30,898 bases of DNA from Gammaproteobacteria bacterium (GTDB lineage: Bacteria > Pseudomonadota > Gammaproteobacteria > SZUA-21). Shown piece by piece: positions 1-7,445 of the stretch. The stretch is from assembly GCA_003233075.1 (NCBI GenBank), contig QIKQ01000046.1, forward strand, positions 1 to 30,898, in the 5' to 3' direction. Numbering within the stretch: position 1 is the stretch's first letter; each line of letters opens with the position of its first letter. The notes beneath the pieces were generated by a model, which searched no databases, had not been told where the DNA came from, and was given only the letters and a program-made list of their open reading frames with translations. The position numbers and the translations under genes were made by a program.

Positions 1-422
1 GTACACTTGCGAAAAACAAACTCCGTGGTAAAATTTTTGACTTGATTCAATTCTGCTTTTTTAAGCGCCTTGGCCACATACTTCCACGACTTTGGCTCCG
101 GGCAATATCCGGTTGCTTGATTCGTGATAGAACTAACTTCAATTTTATTGCCAATTTTAAAAGCAATTTCCCCAGCAGATAAAACATTATCACCGTTCGC
201 ACAAACCGCATGTTCCGCATGTCTATCACTAATATAAAGTCGCTTATCTTTTTTTATTACAAAGGTTGCTGTCACTTCATTATCATAACCAACTGTTTGA
301 CCCGTGTCTTTTATCCAACGTTCGACGTCTAATTGATTTTTAATAGGCTTCATTTTAATTTTTTCAAGTATAAGGCTTTCTAAATCATCGGGACCAACAT
401 ACGAATACGACTTTGCGAACAT
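1..422 (-). CDS. Conserved protein of unknown function, 3' end outside the window
   Basis: An open frame of 140 codons starts at an ATG preceded by GGAG (10 bases upstream) and runs off the left edge without a stop, so the C-terminus is missing. The product begins MFAKSYSYVGPDDLESL and contains the segments VTATFVI, ISDRHAEHAVCANG, LSAGEIAF and NQATGYCPEP, ending in FVFRKC at the edge. From memory, this string of motifs recurs in short bacterial proteins of unknown function in which the final FRRC-like cysteine opens a CxxC zinc ribbon; that part would lie outside the window. No signal peptide or membrane segment is seen. It follows the SMI1/KNR4-type gene on the same strand after about 330 bases. 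No function is assigned. That this is the coding frame rests on the long uninterrupted frame to the edge and the protein-like composition. Confidence 0.75.
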   Translation of the reverse strand, partial: MFAKSYSYVGPDDLESLILEKIKMKPIKNQLDVERWIKDTGQTVGYDNEVTATFVIKKDKRLYISDRHAEHAVCANGDNVLSAGEIAFKIGNKIEVSSITNQATGYCPEPKSWKYVAKALKKAELNQVKNFTTEFVFRKC

Positions 423-754
423 ATAATCTTGTCTCCAAAAAGTGAGTGCTTGATTGAATTAGTTTGAGTAAATAGGCTGCCTAGTGTCATAAAATGGCGC
501 TAAGAAAACCGCCGAAAAGCTCACACTTTTAACCTTAAACTATTAATTTGACTGCTTAATAGCTCAATACTAGGGTTAAGTCACATTTTTTTATTAAGCT
601 TAACTACATATAACATGAAAACCGCATGATCGCACGGATGAAAAAATCTGAGATTTGGGACATTAAACAAGTACTAAATATTCGTTAAACAAAAATTAGA
701 CTAAACCATAGAATTCTGACTAACCTGGAGGGAGGGAGTATTAAAAATCAAGTT
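423..754. other. Intergenic gap between two accessory genes; no gene seen
   Basis: This AT-rich stretch of about 330 bases has no convincing reading frame on either strand. It contains the self-complementary TTAAGCTTAA near 594-605 and, at its right end, a 7 bp inverted repeat (740-746 with 753-759) that overlaps the stop codon of the upstream gene and could be a weak terminator. It presumably carries the promoter of the downstream partial gene, but no hexamer pair close to consensus could be picked out. Confidence 0.5.
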
Positions 755-1318
755 TTAATTAATTTTCACAATACCACTATATTCTTTTGAATAAGCATAC
801 TCTTCAAGTACAACTTCTGCGATATAGGACTCAAACCATTTATAAAAGCTAGGGGATATCAATTCACGCTTAATATTATCATGCAACATAGCAATCACCT
901 GCCCCTTCACACCATTTGATTTGGAATCAGGTTCCATATCTAGGCAAAAATGATCACCAGCACCATTATAGGTAAAGGGAATCCATTTTTTATTCCACCA
1001 ACAATTTTTTATCCCAGAATCGGGTAGCGACTTGGTATTGGCAAAGTCATTAGCATTTAACAATTCATTCCATACTTCCCATTCGTCTTCAATACGCTCT
1101 ATGGACAAGAACTCCATGCCATTAAGCAACCAGGCAGAATTTTGCCCCTGACCATTATGAATTTTCAAACAAGAGACGTAATCTTCTGGCAAGGAGCAAT
1201 CGAGAAGCGTTTCTAATTCAATGATTTCTTTGTCACTGGCGGGCGGATTAAGATCCTTATAACCTGTGGGATAATGAACTTTTAACCATTTTTCGAATTG
1301 ATCCCAAAGCTTTTGCAT
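755..1318 (-). CDS. SMI1/KNR4 (SUKH) family protein
   Basis: The 187-residue product opens MQKLWDQFEKWL, followed by PPASDKEIIELETLL and then LPEDYVSCLKIHNGQG. This is the typical N-terminal layout of the SMI1/KNR4 (SUKH) fold: a helix with E-I-x-x-E-E/L-E, then L-P-x-D-(F/Y)-x-x-x-L-x-x-H-N-G. The central WIPFTYNGAGDHFCLDM matches the family's conserved W-(I/L)-P-x-x-x-x-G-(A/G)-D-x-x-x-(L/I)-D core. The start is supported by AAGGA about 5 bases upstream. The family is soluble and in bacteria is frequently an immunity protein of contact-dependent or polymorphic toxins, or a stand-alone protein of unknown role. No toxin gene is visible in the window, so an immunity function is only a possibility. 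It lies just past the ribosomal terminator and looks like accessory DNA. Confidence 0.88.
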   Translation of the reverse strand: MQKLWDQFEKWLKVHYPTGYKDLNPPASDKEIIELETLLDCSLPEDYVSCLKIHNGQGQNSAWLLNGMEFLSIERIEDEWEVWNELLNANDFANTKSLPDSGIKNCWWNKKWIPFTYNGAGDHFCLDMEPDSKSNGVKGQVIAMLHDNIKRELISPSFYKWFESYIAEVVLEEYAYSKEYSGIVKIN

Positions 1319-1604
1319 GTTTTTCCTTTGAACCTAGATTAATCAGCTGACTCGTAGCGAGGGTGCATAAGGTACTGAAGATTAGATATTTTTCAGGCTA
1401 TTTAAAACGAAAGCGTATTACCTATACGGTGAGTTGGAAATAGCCTGAAAAATCTTTAAGATTTAGTGCGTTATGCAGCCGCAGTAGAGTTCAACTGATG
1501 TGTTAGGTTGAAGAGCCAAATGTAATTCATTGCTATCAACTATGGCGTCAAGGACGTCAATATCTAAAATAGTTTAGAAATGACGTATAAGGGTAAATAC
1601 GCAC
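1319..1604. other. Intergenic region with several inverted repeats upstream of the SUKH gene
   Basis: No gene is seen. From right to left along the minus strand it contains a stem ACGTCA/TGACGT (1554-1559 with 1581-1586) enclosing TCTAAA/TTTAGA, a TTCAAC/GTTGAA hairpin near 1490-1515, and a perfect 16 bp inverted repeat described separately. It presumably includes the promoter of the SUKH-family gene, but no clear -35/-10 pair stands out. Confidence 0.5.
1388..1453. repeat. Perfect 16 bp inverted repeat with 34-base loop
   Basis: The arms ATTTTTCAGGCTATTT (1388-1403) and AAATAGCCTGAAAAAT (1438-1453) are exact reverse complements. Outside them TGCATAA (near 1366) and TTATGCA (near 1472) also pair, so the whole structure may extend to about 110 bases with bulges. 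This is the size and shape of a small palindromic repeat unit or miniature inverted-repeat element. It sits 70 bases upstream of the SUKH gene start. Confidence 0.7.
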
Positions 1605-1634
1605 AAAAAAACCGGGCTATTAGCCCGGTTTTTT
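1605..1634. terminator. Bidirectional intrinsic terminator after rplQ
   Basis: The inverted repeat CCGGGCTA-T-TAGCCCGG is flanked by seven A on the left and six T on the right, so it works as stem plus U-tract on both strands. On the minus strand it lies 26 bases after the rplQ stop and gives seven U after the stem, closing the alpha operon and separating it from the accessory genes. Confidence 0.95.
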
Positions 1635-1660
1635 ATCAAAATATCTAAGCACTCTGTGAG

Positions 1661-2056
1661 CTACTCTTCAACTTCTTCAAATTCTTCTTCCTCAACTTCA
1701 GGTCTATCAACAAGTTCGACATACGCCATAGGCGCAGCATCACCATCACGGAAACCACATTTCATTATTCGTAAATATCCACCAGGGCGATCCTTATAAC
1801 GCGGGCCCAAAGTTTCGAATAACTTTGTAACAGCATCTCGATTACGAATATTATCAAAACAGAATCTTCGATTTGCAACACTATCGCTTTTTGCCTTAGT
1901 AATTAAAGGCTCAGCAATTCGACGTAATTCCTTTGCCTTTGGCAAAGTTGTTTTAATAATTTCATGCTCGAACAAGGAAGCACTCATATTACGAAACATC
2001 GCTTTGCGATGACTACTTGTTCGATTTAATTGTCTACCACTTTTACGGTGACGCAT
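1661..2056 (-). CDS. rplQ: Large-subunit ribosomal protein L17
   Basis: L17 sits near the peptide exit tunnel of the 50S subunit. The 131-residue product starts MRHRKSGRQLNRTSSHRKAM and contains HEIIKTTLPKAKELRR and APMAYVELVDRPE, all diagnostic of bacterial L17. The length is close to the gammaproteobacterial norm (127 in E. coli), with an acidic glutamate-rich tail (EEEEFEEVEE). It is the last gene of the alpha operon, 89 bases after rpoA, as in E. coli; AGAGG about 9 bases upstream supports the start. Confidence 0.98.
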   Translation of the reverse strand: MRHRKSGRQLNRTSSHRKAMFRNMSASLFEHEIIKTTLPKAKELRRIAEPLITKAKSDSVANRRFCFDNIRNRDAVTKLFETLGPRYKDRPGGYLRIMKCGFRDGDAAPMAYVELVDRPEVEEEEFEEVEE

Positions 2057-2145
2057 GACTAAAAACCTCTATTTTCATATTTTTTAAATATTATCTTTGT
2101 AGCTTAACTTACAGTCCTGACATATACCTAAGCTATAGGCTGAGA

Positions 2146-3150
2146 CTAATGTCTCGCTCCAAATTTATCATTATCTACACTCTCAGGCGGCCAATTTTCT
2201 AAGCGCATACCTAACTGAAGTCCAACCTTGTGCAATACTTCTTTAATTTCACTTAAAGATTTTTTACCTAAATTTGGTGTCTTTAATAACTCAACTTCAG
2301 TTCGTTGTACCAAATCACCAATATAGTAAATACTCTCTGCTTTCAAACAATTCGCAGAACGTACTGTTAATTCTAAGTCATCAACTGGTCGTAATAGAAT
2401 TGGGTCAATTTCCGCCTCTTTCTCAACCGGTTTAACTTCTTCCGAGCCTTGTAAATCAACAAACGGTGATAGTTGATCTTGAAGAATACCCGCCGCTTGA
2501 CGAATAGCGTCTTCTGGATCTATTGTTCCATTTGTTTCAATATCAATAATCAATTTATCTAAGTCAGTGCGTTGCTCTACTCGAGCACTATCAACTTCGT
2601 AAGTTACCTTTTGCACTGGGCTATAAGAAGCATCTAATAATAAACTTCCTATAACACGACCTTCAGTTGTATTACTTGCGCGAATTGGCGCAGGCACATA
2701 ACCTCGACCGCTTTCAATTTTAAGCTCCATATTCAATTCGCCTTCTTTAGTTAAGTTGGCGATTACATGTTCTGGATTTAAAATCTCGATATCATGATCA
2801 GTTTGAATGTCGCTAGCCAAGACTGGGCCAGCTCCTTTCTTATTTAAACGTAATGTCGCATCTTCGCGCGTATGCATTTTGATAGAAAGACCTTTCAAAT
2901 TTAACATGATATCAATGATATCTTCTTGCACGCCTTCAATTGTTGAATATTCATGCAAAACATTATCTATGTGAACTTCTACTACTGCGGCGCCTGATAA
3001 CCATGACAACAAAACACGCCGTAAAGAATTTCCTAACGTGTGTCCAAACCCCCGCTCCAATGGCTCAATCGTAACCTTGGCGCGTAAGTTATTTAAAAGT
3101 TGTACGTCTACGATACGTGGCTTTAAAAGTCCCGACATTGAACCCTGCAT
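2146..3150 (-). CDS. rpoA: DNA-directed RNA polymerase subunit alpha
   Basis: The alpha subunit dimer nucleates polymerase assembly, and its C-terminal domain contacts UP elements and activators. The 334-residue product has the N-terminal assembly domain (LERGFGHTLGNSLRRVLL near residue 35, VLHEYSTIEGVQED near 65) and, after a linker, the C-terminal domain beginning DPILLRPVDDLELTVRSANC with TPNLGKKSLSEIKEVL. It is five residues longer than E. coli RpoA, mostly in the linker and tail. GAGG seven bases before the ATG supports the start. It lies between rpsD and rplQ, the standard alpha-operon order, so it is probably regulated with the r-proteins by S4. Confidence 0.98.
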   Translation of the reverse strand: MQGSMSGLLKPRIVDVQLLNNLRAKVTIEPLERGFGHTLGNSLRRVLLSWLSGAAVVEVHIDNVLHEYSTIEGVQEDIIDIMLNLKGLSIKMHTREDATLRLNKKGAGPVLASDIQTDHDIEILNPEHVIANLTKEGELNMELKIESGRGYVPAPIRASNTTEGRVIGSLLLDASYSPVQKVTYEVDSARVEQRTDLDKLIIDIETNGTIDPEDAIRQAAGILQDQLSPFVDLQGSEEVKPVEKEAEIDPILLRPVDDLELTVRSANCLKAESIYYIGDLVQRTEVELLKTPNLGKKSLSEIKEVLHKVGLQLGMRLENWPPESVDNDKFGARH

Positions 3151-3190
3151 GTATTAACCTCGCTGTTACTCGATATCAATTAATTTTCGA

Positions 3191-3823
3191 TTACTTAGAA
3201 TACAACTCGACTACTAAATTCTCGTTTATATCTGGTGGCAATTCACTACGTTCTGGCATCGCCTTGAATGTGCCTTCCATTTTCTTAGCATCTACATCAA
3301 CCCAATCTACTATGCCTCTGGAGCTAGCATTTTCCAGTGACAGCGTAATTCGCTGCTGATTCTTAGACTTTTCTGCTATCGCCACAACATCTGCCGCTCT
3401 CACTTTAAATGCTGGAATATTCACTCTTTGGCCATTAACCGAAATACTTTTATGTCGAACAATCTGTCTAGCTTCTGCTCGAGAAGCAGCAAATCCCATT
3501 CTAAAAACCACGTTATCCAATCGGCTTTCTAACAATTGTAGTAGGTTTTCACCGGTTGCACCTTTAATTCGGGCAGCTTGCTTATAATAATTTCGAAATT
3601 GTTTCTCTAAAACACCATAAATACGCCGTAACTTTTGTTTCTCACGTAACTGCAGAGCATAGTTAGAGGCTCTTTGGCGTTTTTGATTTTGACCATGTTG
3701 ACCAGGAGGGAAGGCTCGATTTTCCATAGCGCATTTTGCACTAAAGCACTTCTCGCCTTTGAGAAATAATTTTTCACCTTCTCGGCGGCATAATCGACAT
3801 TTTGGACCTGTGTATTTAGCCAC
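3191..3823 (-). CDS. rpsD: Small-subunit ribosomal protein S4, four-cysteine (zinc-type) form
   Basis: S4 is a primary 16S rRNA binder that starts 30S assembly and, in the enterobacterial model, represses the alpha operon. The 210-residue product has the N-terminal domain, PGQHGQ, REKQKLRRIYG and the S4 RNA-binding fold (LESRLDNVVFRMGFA through VRHKSISVNGQ), and ends NLVVELYSK. Unusually, cysteines lie at residues 9, 12, 26 and 31, exactly the zinc-ligand positions known for Thermus thermophilus S4; E. coli S4 lacks this set. The rest of the protein is proteobacterial. The start is GTG with GGAG eight bases upstream. Confidence 0.97.
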   Translation of the reverse strand: MAKYTGPKCRLCRREGEKLFLKGEKCFSAKCAMENRAFPPGQHGQNQKRQRASNYALQLREKQKLRRIYGVLEKQFRNYYKQAARIKGATGENLLQLLESRLDNVVFRMGFAASRAEARQIVRHKSISVNGQRVNIPAFKVRAADVVAIAEKSKNQQRITLSLENASSRGIVDWVDVDAKKMEGTFKAMPERSELPPDINENLVVELYSK

Positions 3824-3837
3824 TAGCTAATCTCCCC

Positions 3838-4221
3838 TTAAACCCGACGTTTCTTTGGTGGACGACAACCATTATGTGGAATGGGCGTCACGTCTGTAAT
3901 ATTAGTAATCTTAAAACCTAAGCCATTCAGCGCACGCACTGCTGATTCTCGACCAGGACCCGGGCCCTTTACCATTACTTCGATATTCTTCATGCCATTT
4001 TCTTTCGCTACATTACCCGCACGTTCTGCTGCAACCTGTGCTGCAAATGGCGTACTTTTACGCGAACCACGAAAACCAGAACCGCCAGCAGTCGCCCAAC
4101 AGATAGTATTGCCTTGTCGGTCGGTAATTGTCACGATTGTATTGTTGAATGACGCATGTATATGTGCAATTCCGTCTGATATATTTTTTTTCGCTTTTTT
4201 GCGAGGTTTAGTATCTGCCAT
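3838..4221 (-). CDS. rpsK: Small-subunit ribosomal protein S11
   Basis: S11 lies on the 30S platform and helps form the mRNA exit region. The 127-residue product contains GIAHIHASFNNTIVTITD, GSGFRGSRKSTPFAAQ, VMVKGPGPGRESAVRAL and the closing TPIPHNGCRPPKKRRV, all hallmarks of bacterial S11, with length close to E. coli (129). It lies between rpsM and rpsD with gaps of 28 and 14 bases, consistent with one alpha-operon transcript. Confidence 0.98.
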   Translation of the reverse strand: MADTKPRKKAKKNISDGIAHIHASFNNTIVTITDRQGNTICWATAGGSGFRGSRKSTPFAAQVAAERAGNVAKENGMKNIEVMVKGPGPGRESAVRALNGLGFKITNITDVTPIPHNGCRPPKKRRV

Positions 4222-4249
4222 AATAGTAGCCTGTTTCTATAAACTTGTG

Positions 4250-4606
4250 TTATTTACGAATTGGTTTACGAGGTCCTTTACGAGTACGCGCATTTGTTTT
4301 AGTGCGTTGTCCTCGGACCGGTAAGCCACGACGATGACGAATTCCTCGATTACTACCAAGATCCATCAATCGTTTAATATTCATTGAAATTTCTCGACGC
4401 AAGTCGCCTTCCAATGTAAAACTACCTAGTTCACTCCGAATTTTTTCTAATTCAGCATCCGTTAGTTCTTTGATCTTTATTGCTGGATCAATACCAACTG
4501 ACTTACATATCGCATATGCACGTGTACGGCCAACGCCGTAAATTGATGTCAATGACACCCATGCATGCTTATGATCCGGAATGTTGATGCCTGCTAATCG
4601 GGCCAT
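4250..4606 (-). CDS. rpsM: Small-subunit ribosomal protein S13
   Basis: S13 is in the 30S head and forms intersubunit bridges and tRNA contacts. The 118-residue product starts MARLAGINIPDHKHAWVSLT, has the helix-two-turn-helix IYGVGRTRA, then EGDLRREISMNIKRLMDLG and the basic tail RGQRTKTNARTRKGPRKPI, matching E. coli S13 in length and motifs. It is the first gene of the alpha group. The 92-base gap after rpmJ is where the S4-binding pseudoknot lies in E. coli; no such fold could be confirmed by eye here. Confidence 0.98.
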   Translation of the reverse strand: MARLAGINIPDHKHAWVSLTSIYGVGRTRAYAICKSVGIDPAIKIKELTDAELEKIRSELGSFTLEGDLRREISMNIKRLMDLGSNRGIRHRRGLPVRGQRTKTNARTRKGPRKPIRK

Positions 4607-4698
4607 TCAAATTACTCCACTCTATAAAATTTTAAAATATTCTGTTCCAACTAGTACGTACAACAACGTAATCCTATAATTACAACAAAATAGTTAAC

Positions 4699-4812
4699 TT
4701 AACCCTGACGCTGTTTGTGTTTTGGATCTTTACAGATCACACGAATGACGCCTTTACGCTTAATAATTTTGCAGTTTCTGCACATTTTTTTAACTGATGC
4801 TCGAACTTTCAT
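4699..4812 (-). CDS. rpmJ: Large-subunit ribosomal protein L36, zinc-type
   Basis: A 37-residue frame starts MKVRASVKKMCRNCKII and ends CKDPKHKQRQG. Cysteines 11, 14 and 27 with histidine 32 form the classical C-x2-C...C-x4-H zinc ribbon of the ancestral L36. The protein is a small 50S component near the GTPase-associated region. It lies between secY and rpsM, the usual place at the end of the spc group. Confidence 0.97.
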   Translation of the reverse strand: MKVRASVKKMCRNCKIIKRKGVIRVICKDPKHKQRQG

Positions 4813-4917
4813 TTTCTTTTCCGTGTGTTTCGTAAAATTCTCTGTAAATCTTATAAAAGATTAGGAATTATAATATAAACATTAAGTTTTATGTGTTTGC
4901 GTTTCCGAACAAAAAGC

Positions 4918-6267
4918 CTATTTCGTCCCAGCACCACCATCAAACCCCTTAAAGTTGGACTTTTTCATTAAACTTTCATACTGATGTGACATTAAATGAG
5001 CCTGCATCTGTGCCATAAAATCCATGACTACTATGACAACAATCAACAAAGATGTTCCGCCAAAATAAAATGGAATATTCCATTTCATACGTAAAAGTTC
5101 TGGTATTAAACACACAGTTGTAATATAAATTGCACCTGCTGTCGTTAACCTCGTCAAAACATTATCAACATACCGCGCTGTTTGTTCGCCTGGTCGTATA
5201 CCAGGAATAAACGCGCCTGATTTCTTTAAATTTTCTGCTGTTTCCCGCGAATTAAAAGTTAATGCGGTATAAAAGAAACAGAAAAATATAATCAAAAACG
5301 AGTACAAAAATAAGTATAAGGGCTCGCCTGGACCGAGCATATTAGCAAATTGAGTCAGCCAAGTTTGCTCTCCACCCTGTTTTGACCCCATCCAAGTAGC
5401 AATAGTGGTTGGAAATAAAATCAAAGCAGAGGCGAATATCGGCGGTATAACCCCAGCCATATTCAATTTTAAGGGTAGAAAACTTGCTTGGGCCTGATAC
5501 ATTTTCCGACCCTGCTGTTTCTTCGCATAATTGACTGTGATTCGCCGCTGCCCTCGCTCAACAAATACAACAAATGCAGTCACTAAAATGACAATCACAA
5601 ATATAATTATTAACTCAAAATGATTAATCGAATTGCCAACCATGCTAAATAATTGCGCTATACCCGACGGTAATCCAGCAACAATGCCCGCAAAAATTAA
5701 TATTGATATACCATTACCAATACCGCGTTCAGTTATTTGTTCGCCCAGCCACATTAAGAACATAGTGCCTGTGACTAAGGTTACTGCTGCAATAAAAACA
5801 AATTGGCCATGACTCATTCCAGCAGTAATAAAACCTTCCTGACCACCCATGGTCACTGCTACACCAAAGGCTTGAAATGTTGCCAATACGACAGTTGCAT
5901 ACCTTGTGTATTGCGTTATCTTTCTTTGTCCAGCCTGACCTTCTTTGCGTAATGCAATCATTGATGGCAATACATGAGATAAAAGCTGCATAATAATCGC
6001 AGCAGAAATATAGGGCATAATTCCTAGCGCAAACAAGGAAAAGCGCTCAAATGCACCGCCCGAAAACATGTTAAATAAGCCTATAACCGTATCTTTCTGT
6101 TGGTCAAAAATTTGAGCCATTTTGATAGGATTAACGCCAGGTACTGAGATAAAAGTACCAATCCGAAATACCAAAAGCGCACCCAGTACGAAAAAGATAC
6201 GTTTGCGTAACTCTGTTAGTTTGCCACTCTTCACGCCCGCAGGCATATTATTTGGTTGTTTCGCCAC
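4918..6267 (-). CDS. secY: Protein translocase subunit SecY
   Basis: SecY is the membrane channel of the general secretion pathway, working with SecE, SecG and SecA. The 449-residue product has a short basic N-terminus (TELRKRIFFVLGALLVFRIG) and about ten hydrophobic segments. Family signatures include IPVPGV-like SVPGVN, FALGIMPYISAAIIMQLL (near residue 80), GERGIGNG-like ERGIGNGISILIF, and GVIPPIFASALILFP. The FIPGIRPG cytoplasmic loop needed for ribosome/SecA contact is intact. The start is GTG with AGGGA seven bases upstream, and the gene is 13 bases after rplO. Position at the end of the spc group is conserved. Confidence 0.98.
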   Translation of the reverse strand: MAKQPNNMPAGVKSGKLTELRKRIFFVLGALLVFRIGTFISVPGVNPIKMAQIFDQQKDTVIGLFNMFSGGAFERFSLFALGIMPYISAAIIMQLLSHVLPSMIALRKEGQAGQRKITQYTRYATVVLATFQAFGVAVTMGGQEGFITAGMSHGQFVFIAAVTLVTGTMFLMWLGEQITERGIGNGISILIFAGIVAGLPSGIAQLFSMVGNSINHFELIIIFVIVILVTAFVVFVERGQRRITVNYAKKQQGRKMYQAQASFLPLKLNMAGVIPPIFASALILFPTTIATWMGSKQGGEQTWLTQFANMLGPGEPLYLFLYSFLIIFFCFFYTALTFNSRETAENLKKSGAFIPGIRPGEQTARYVDNVLTRLTTAGAIYITTVCLIPELLRMKWNIPFYFGGTSLLIVVIVVMDFMAQMQAHLMSHQYESLMKKSNFKGFDGGAGTK

Positions 6268-6280
6268 TCGTTAATCCCTA

Positions 6281-6718
6281 TTAAGATTCAATTTTTCCGC
6301 CGGCCTTTTTTATTGCCTTACGCGCTCCAGGCGTCACACCAATGCCAGATTGAATTGTTACTTTAGATTTTACTTCGCCTGAACAAATAATTTTTACACG
6401 TTTTATATGATGTGGTATTAAATTCGCTTTTTTCAAGCTAATTAGATTTATTTCACCACCCTCTACTTTATCTAGCTCATGTAAACAAATTTCGGCTGCA
6501 AATCTTGCCAATCGAGAACGAAAACCTACCTTAGGTAATCGACGTTGCAGTGGCATTTGACCACCTTCAAAACCGACTTTATGGTAACCACCCGAACGAG
6601 ACTTTTGACCTTTATGGCCACGACCGCCGGTTTTTCCTAAACCAGAACCAATACCTCGGCCACGTCTTTTAGCGTTCTTTTTTTGCCCATCTGTTGGCTG
6701 AATTTCATTGAGGCGCAT
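6281..6718 (-). CDS. rplO: Large-subunit ribosomal protein L15
   Basis: L15 is a late-assembly 50S protein. The 145-residue product starts MRLNEIQPTDGQKKNAKRRG, with the long glycine/basic extension GRGIGSGLGKTGGRGHKGQK that reaches into the rRNA core and GFEGGQMPLQRRLPKVGF. Length is equal to the E. coli family norm (144). It begins two bases after the rpmD stop, indicating translational coupling, and is followed by secY. Confidence 0.98.
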   Translation of the reverse strand: MRLNEIQPTDGQKKNAKRRGRGIGSGLGKTGGRGHKGQKSRSGGYHKVGFEGGQMPLQRRLPKVGFRSRLARFAAEICLHELDKVEGGEINLISLKKANLIPHHIKRVKIICSGEVKSKVTIQSGIGVTPGARKAIKKAGGKIES

Positions 6719-6720
6719 TT

Positions 6721-6921
6721 TTAAACTTCCTCTACACTTAATAAATAATACGCGGTATTAATCATGCCGCGATTTTCAGGAGTATCTGCAACAATCACTT
6801 CTTGTCGAATTTTACGCAATCCTAAACCACGTACACTAGCCTGATGATTTTTCAATCGGCCAATCATGCTTTTCATGAGCGTTACTTTAAGCTTTTTTGC
6901 TGATTTCTTTTTTGCTGCCAT
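6721..6921 (-). CDS. rpmD: Large-subunit ribosomal protein L30
   Basis: The 66-residue product has the L30 core KVTLMKSMIGRLKNHQASVRGLGLRKI and VADTPENRGMINTAYYLL. It is about seven residues longer than E. coli L30 because of a lysine-rich start (MAAKKKSAKKL). No other in-frame ATG gives the full first strand, so this start is kept, although the Shine-Dalgarno match is poor and translation may be coupled to rpsE, whose stop is 11 bases upstream. Confidence 0.95.
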   Translation of the reverse strand: MAAKKKSAKKLKVTLMKSMIGRLKNHQASVRGLGLRKIRQEVIVADTPENRGMINTAYYLLSVEEV

Positions 6922-6932
6922 GATTCGTCACT

Positions 6933-7442
6933 TTATCCAGTAATTTCTTCAACCGTTTTGCCACGTTTACTCGCAACATCTTCTGGTGAACTTATTTCAG
7001 TTAAACCATTTATCGTAGCTCTGACCACATTAATTGGTTTTCGAGAACCGATACATTTCGCTAAAACATTTTGAATACCAACCGCCTCAAATACTGCTCG
7101 CATTGCACCACCCGCAATAATACCTGTACCTTCAGAGGCTGGTTGCATATAAACATTACTTGCACCGTGCCTACCGTTAATTGCGTATTGCAAAGTACTG
7201 TCTTTCAAATGTACTTTGCGGATATTCTTCCGCGCTTGCTCCATTGCTTTAGAAATAGCTAATGGTACTTCGCGTGCTTTACCATATCCAAAACCAATTT
7301 TTCCATTACCATCACCAACGACAGTGAGTGCTGTAAATCCAAACTGACGACCACCTTTAACTACTTTAGCAACACGGTTAACATGTACTAATTTTTCAAT
7401 CAGTCCATCATTTGGAGCTGAATTATCTGAATTACGTGCCAT
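6933..7442 (-). CDS. rpsE: Small-subunit ribosomal protein S5
   Basis: S5 contributes to decoding accuracy and the mRNA entry helicase site. The 169-residue product has the double-stranded-RNA-binding-like N-domain (VNRVAKVVKGGRQFGFTALT, then GDGNGKIGFGYGKAREVP), and a C-domain with ASEGTGIIAGGAMRAVFEA and KCIGSRKPINVVRATI. Length and order (after rplR by three bases, before rpmD) fit the spc operon. Confidence 0.98.
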   Translation of the reverse strand: MARNSDNSAPNDGLIEKLVHVNRVAKVVKGGRQFGFTALTVVGDGNGKIGFGYGKAREVPLAISKAMEQARKNIRKVHLKDSTLQYAINGRHGASNVYMQPASEGTGIIAGGAMRAVFEAVGIQNVLAKCIGSRKPINVVRATINGLTEISSPEDVASKRGKTVEEITG

Positions 7443-7445
7443 AAA

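Noticed and set aside
47..229. 60-codon minus-strand frame beginning MIDMRNMRF
   Set aside because: It lies inside the longer partial gene (1-422) in another frame; the longer frame has a ribosome-binding site and recognisable conserved segments.
638..688. Plus-strand mini frame MKKSEIWDIKQVLNIR
   Set aside because: Sixteen codons, no clear ribosome-binding site and no family resemblance; too short to support.
3881..4324. 147-codon plus-strand frame across rpsK-rpsM
   Set aside because: Antisense shadow of two strongly conserved ribosomal genes with no ribosome-binding site or family resemblance; the same applies to the other plus-strand frames within the cluster.
4861..4890. TATAAT on the minus strand between secY and rpmJ as a promoter for rpmJ/alpha
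   Set aside because: The -10 is perfect, but the sequence 17 bases upstream (CACATA) does not resemble a -35, and such hexamers are expected by chance in AT-rich DNA.
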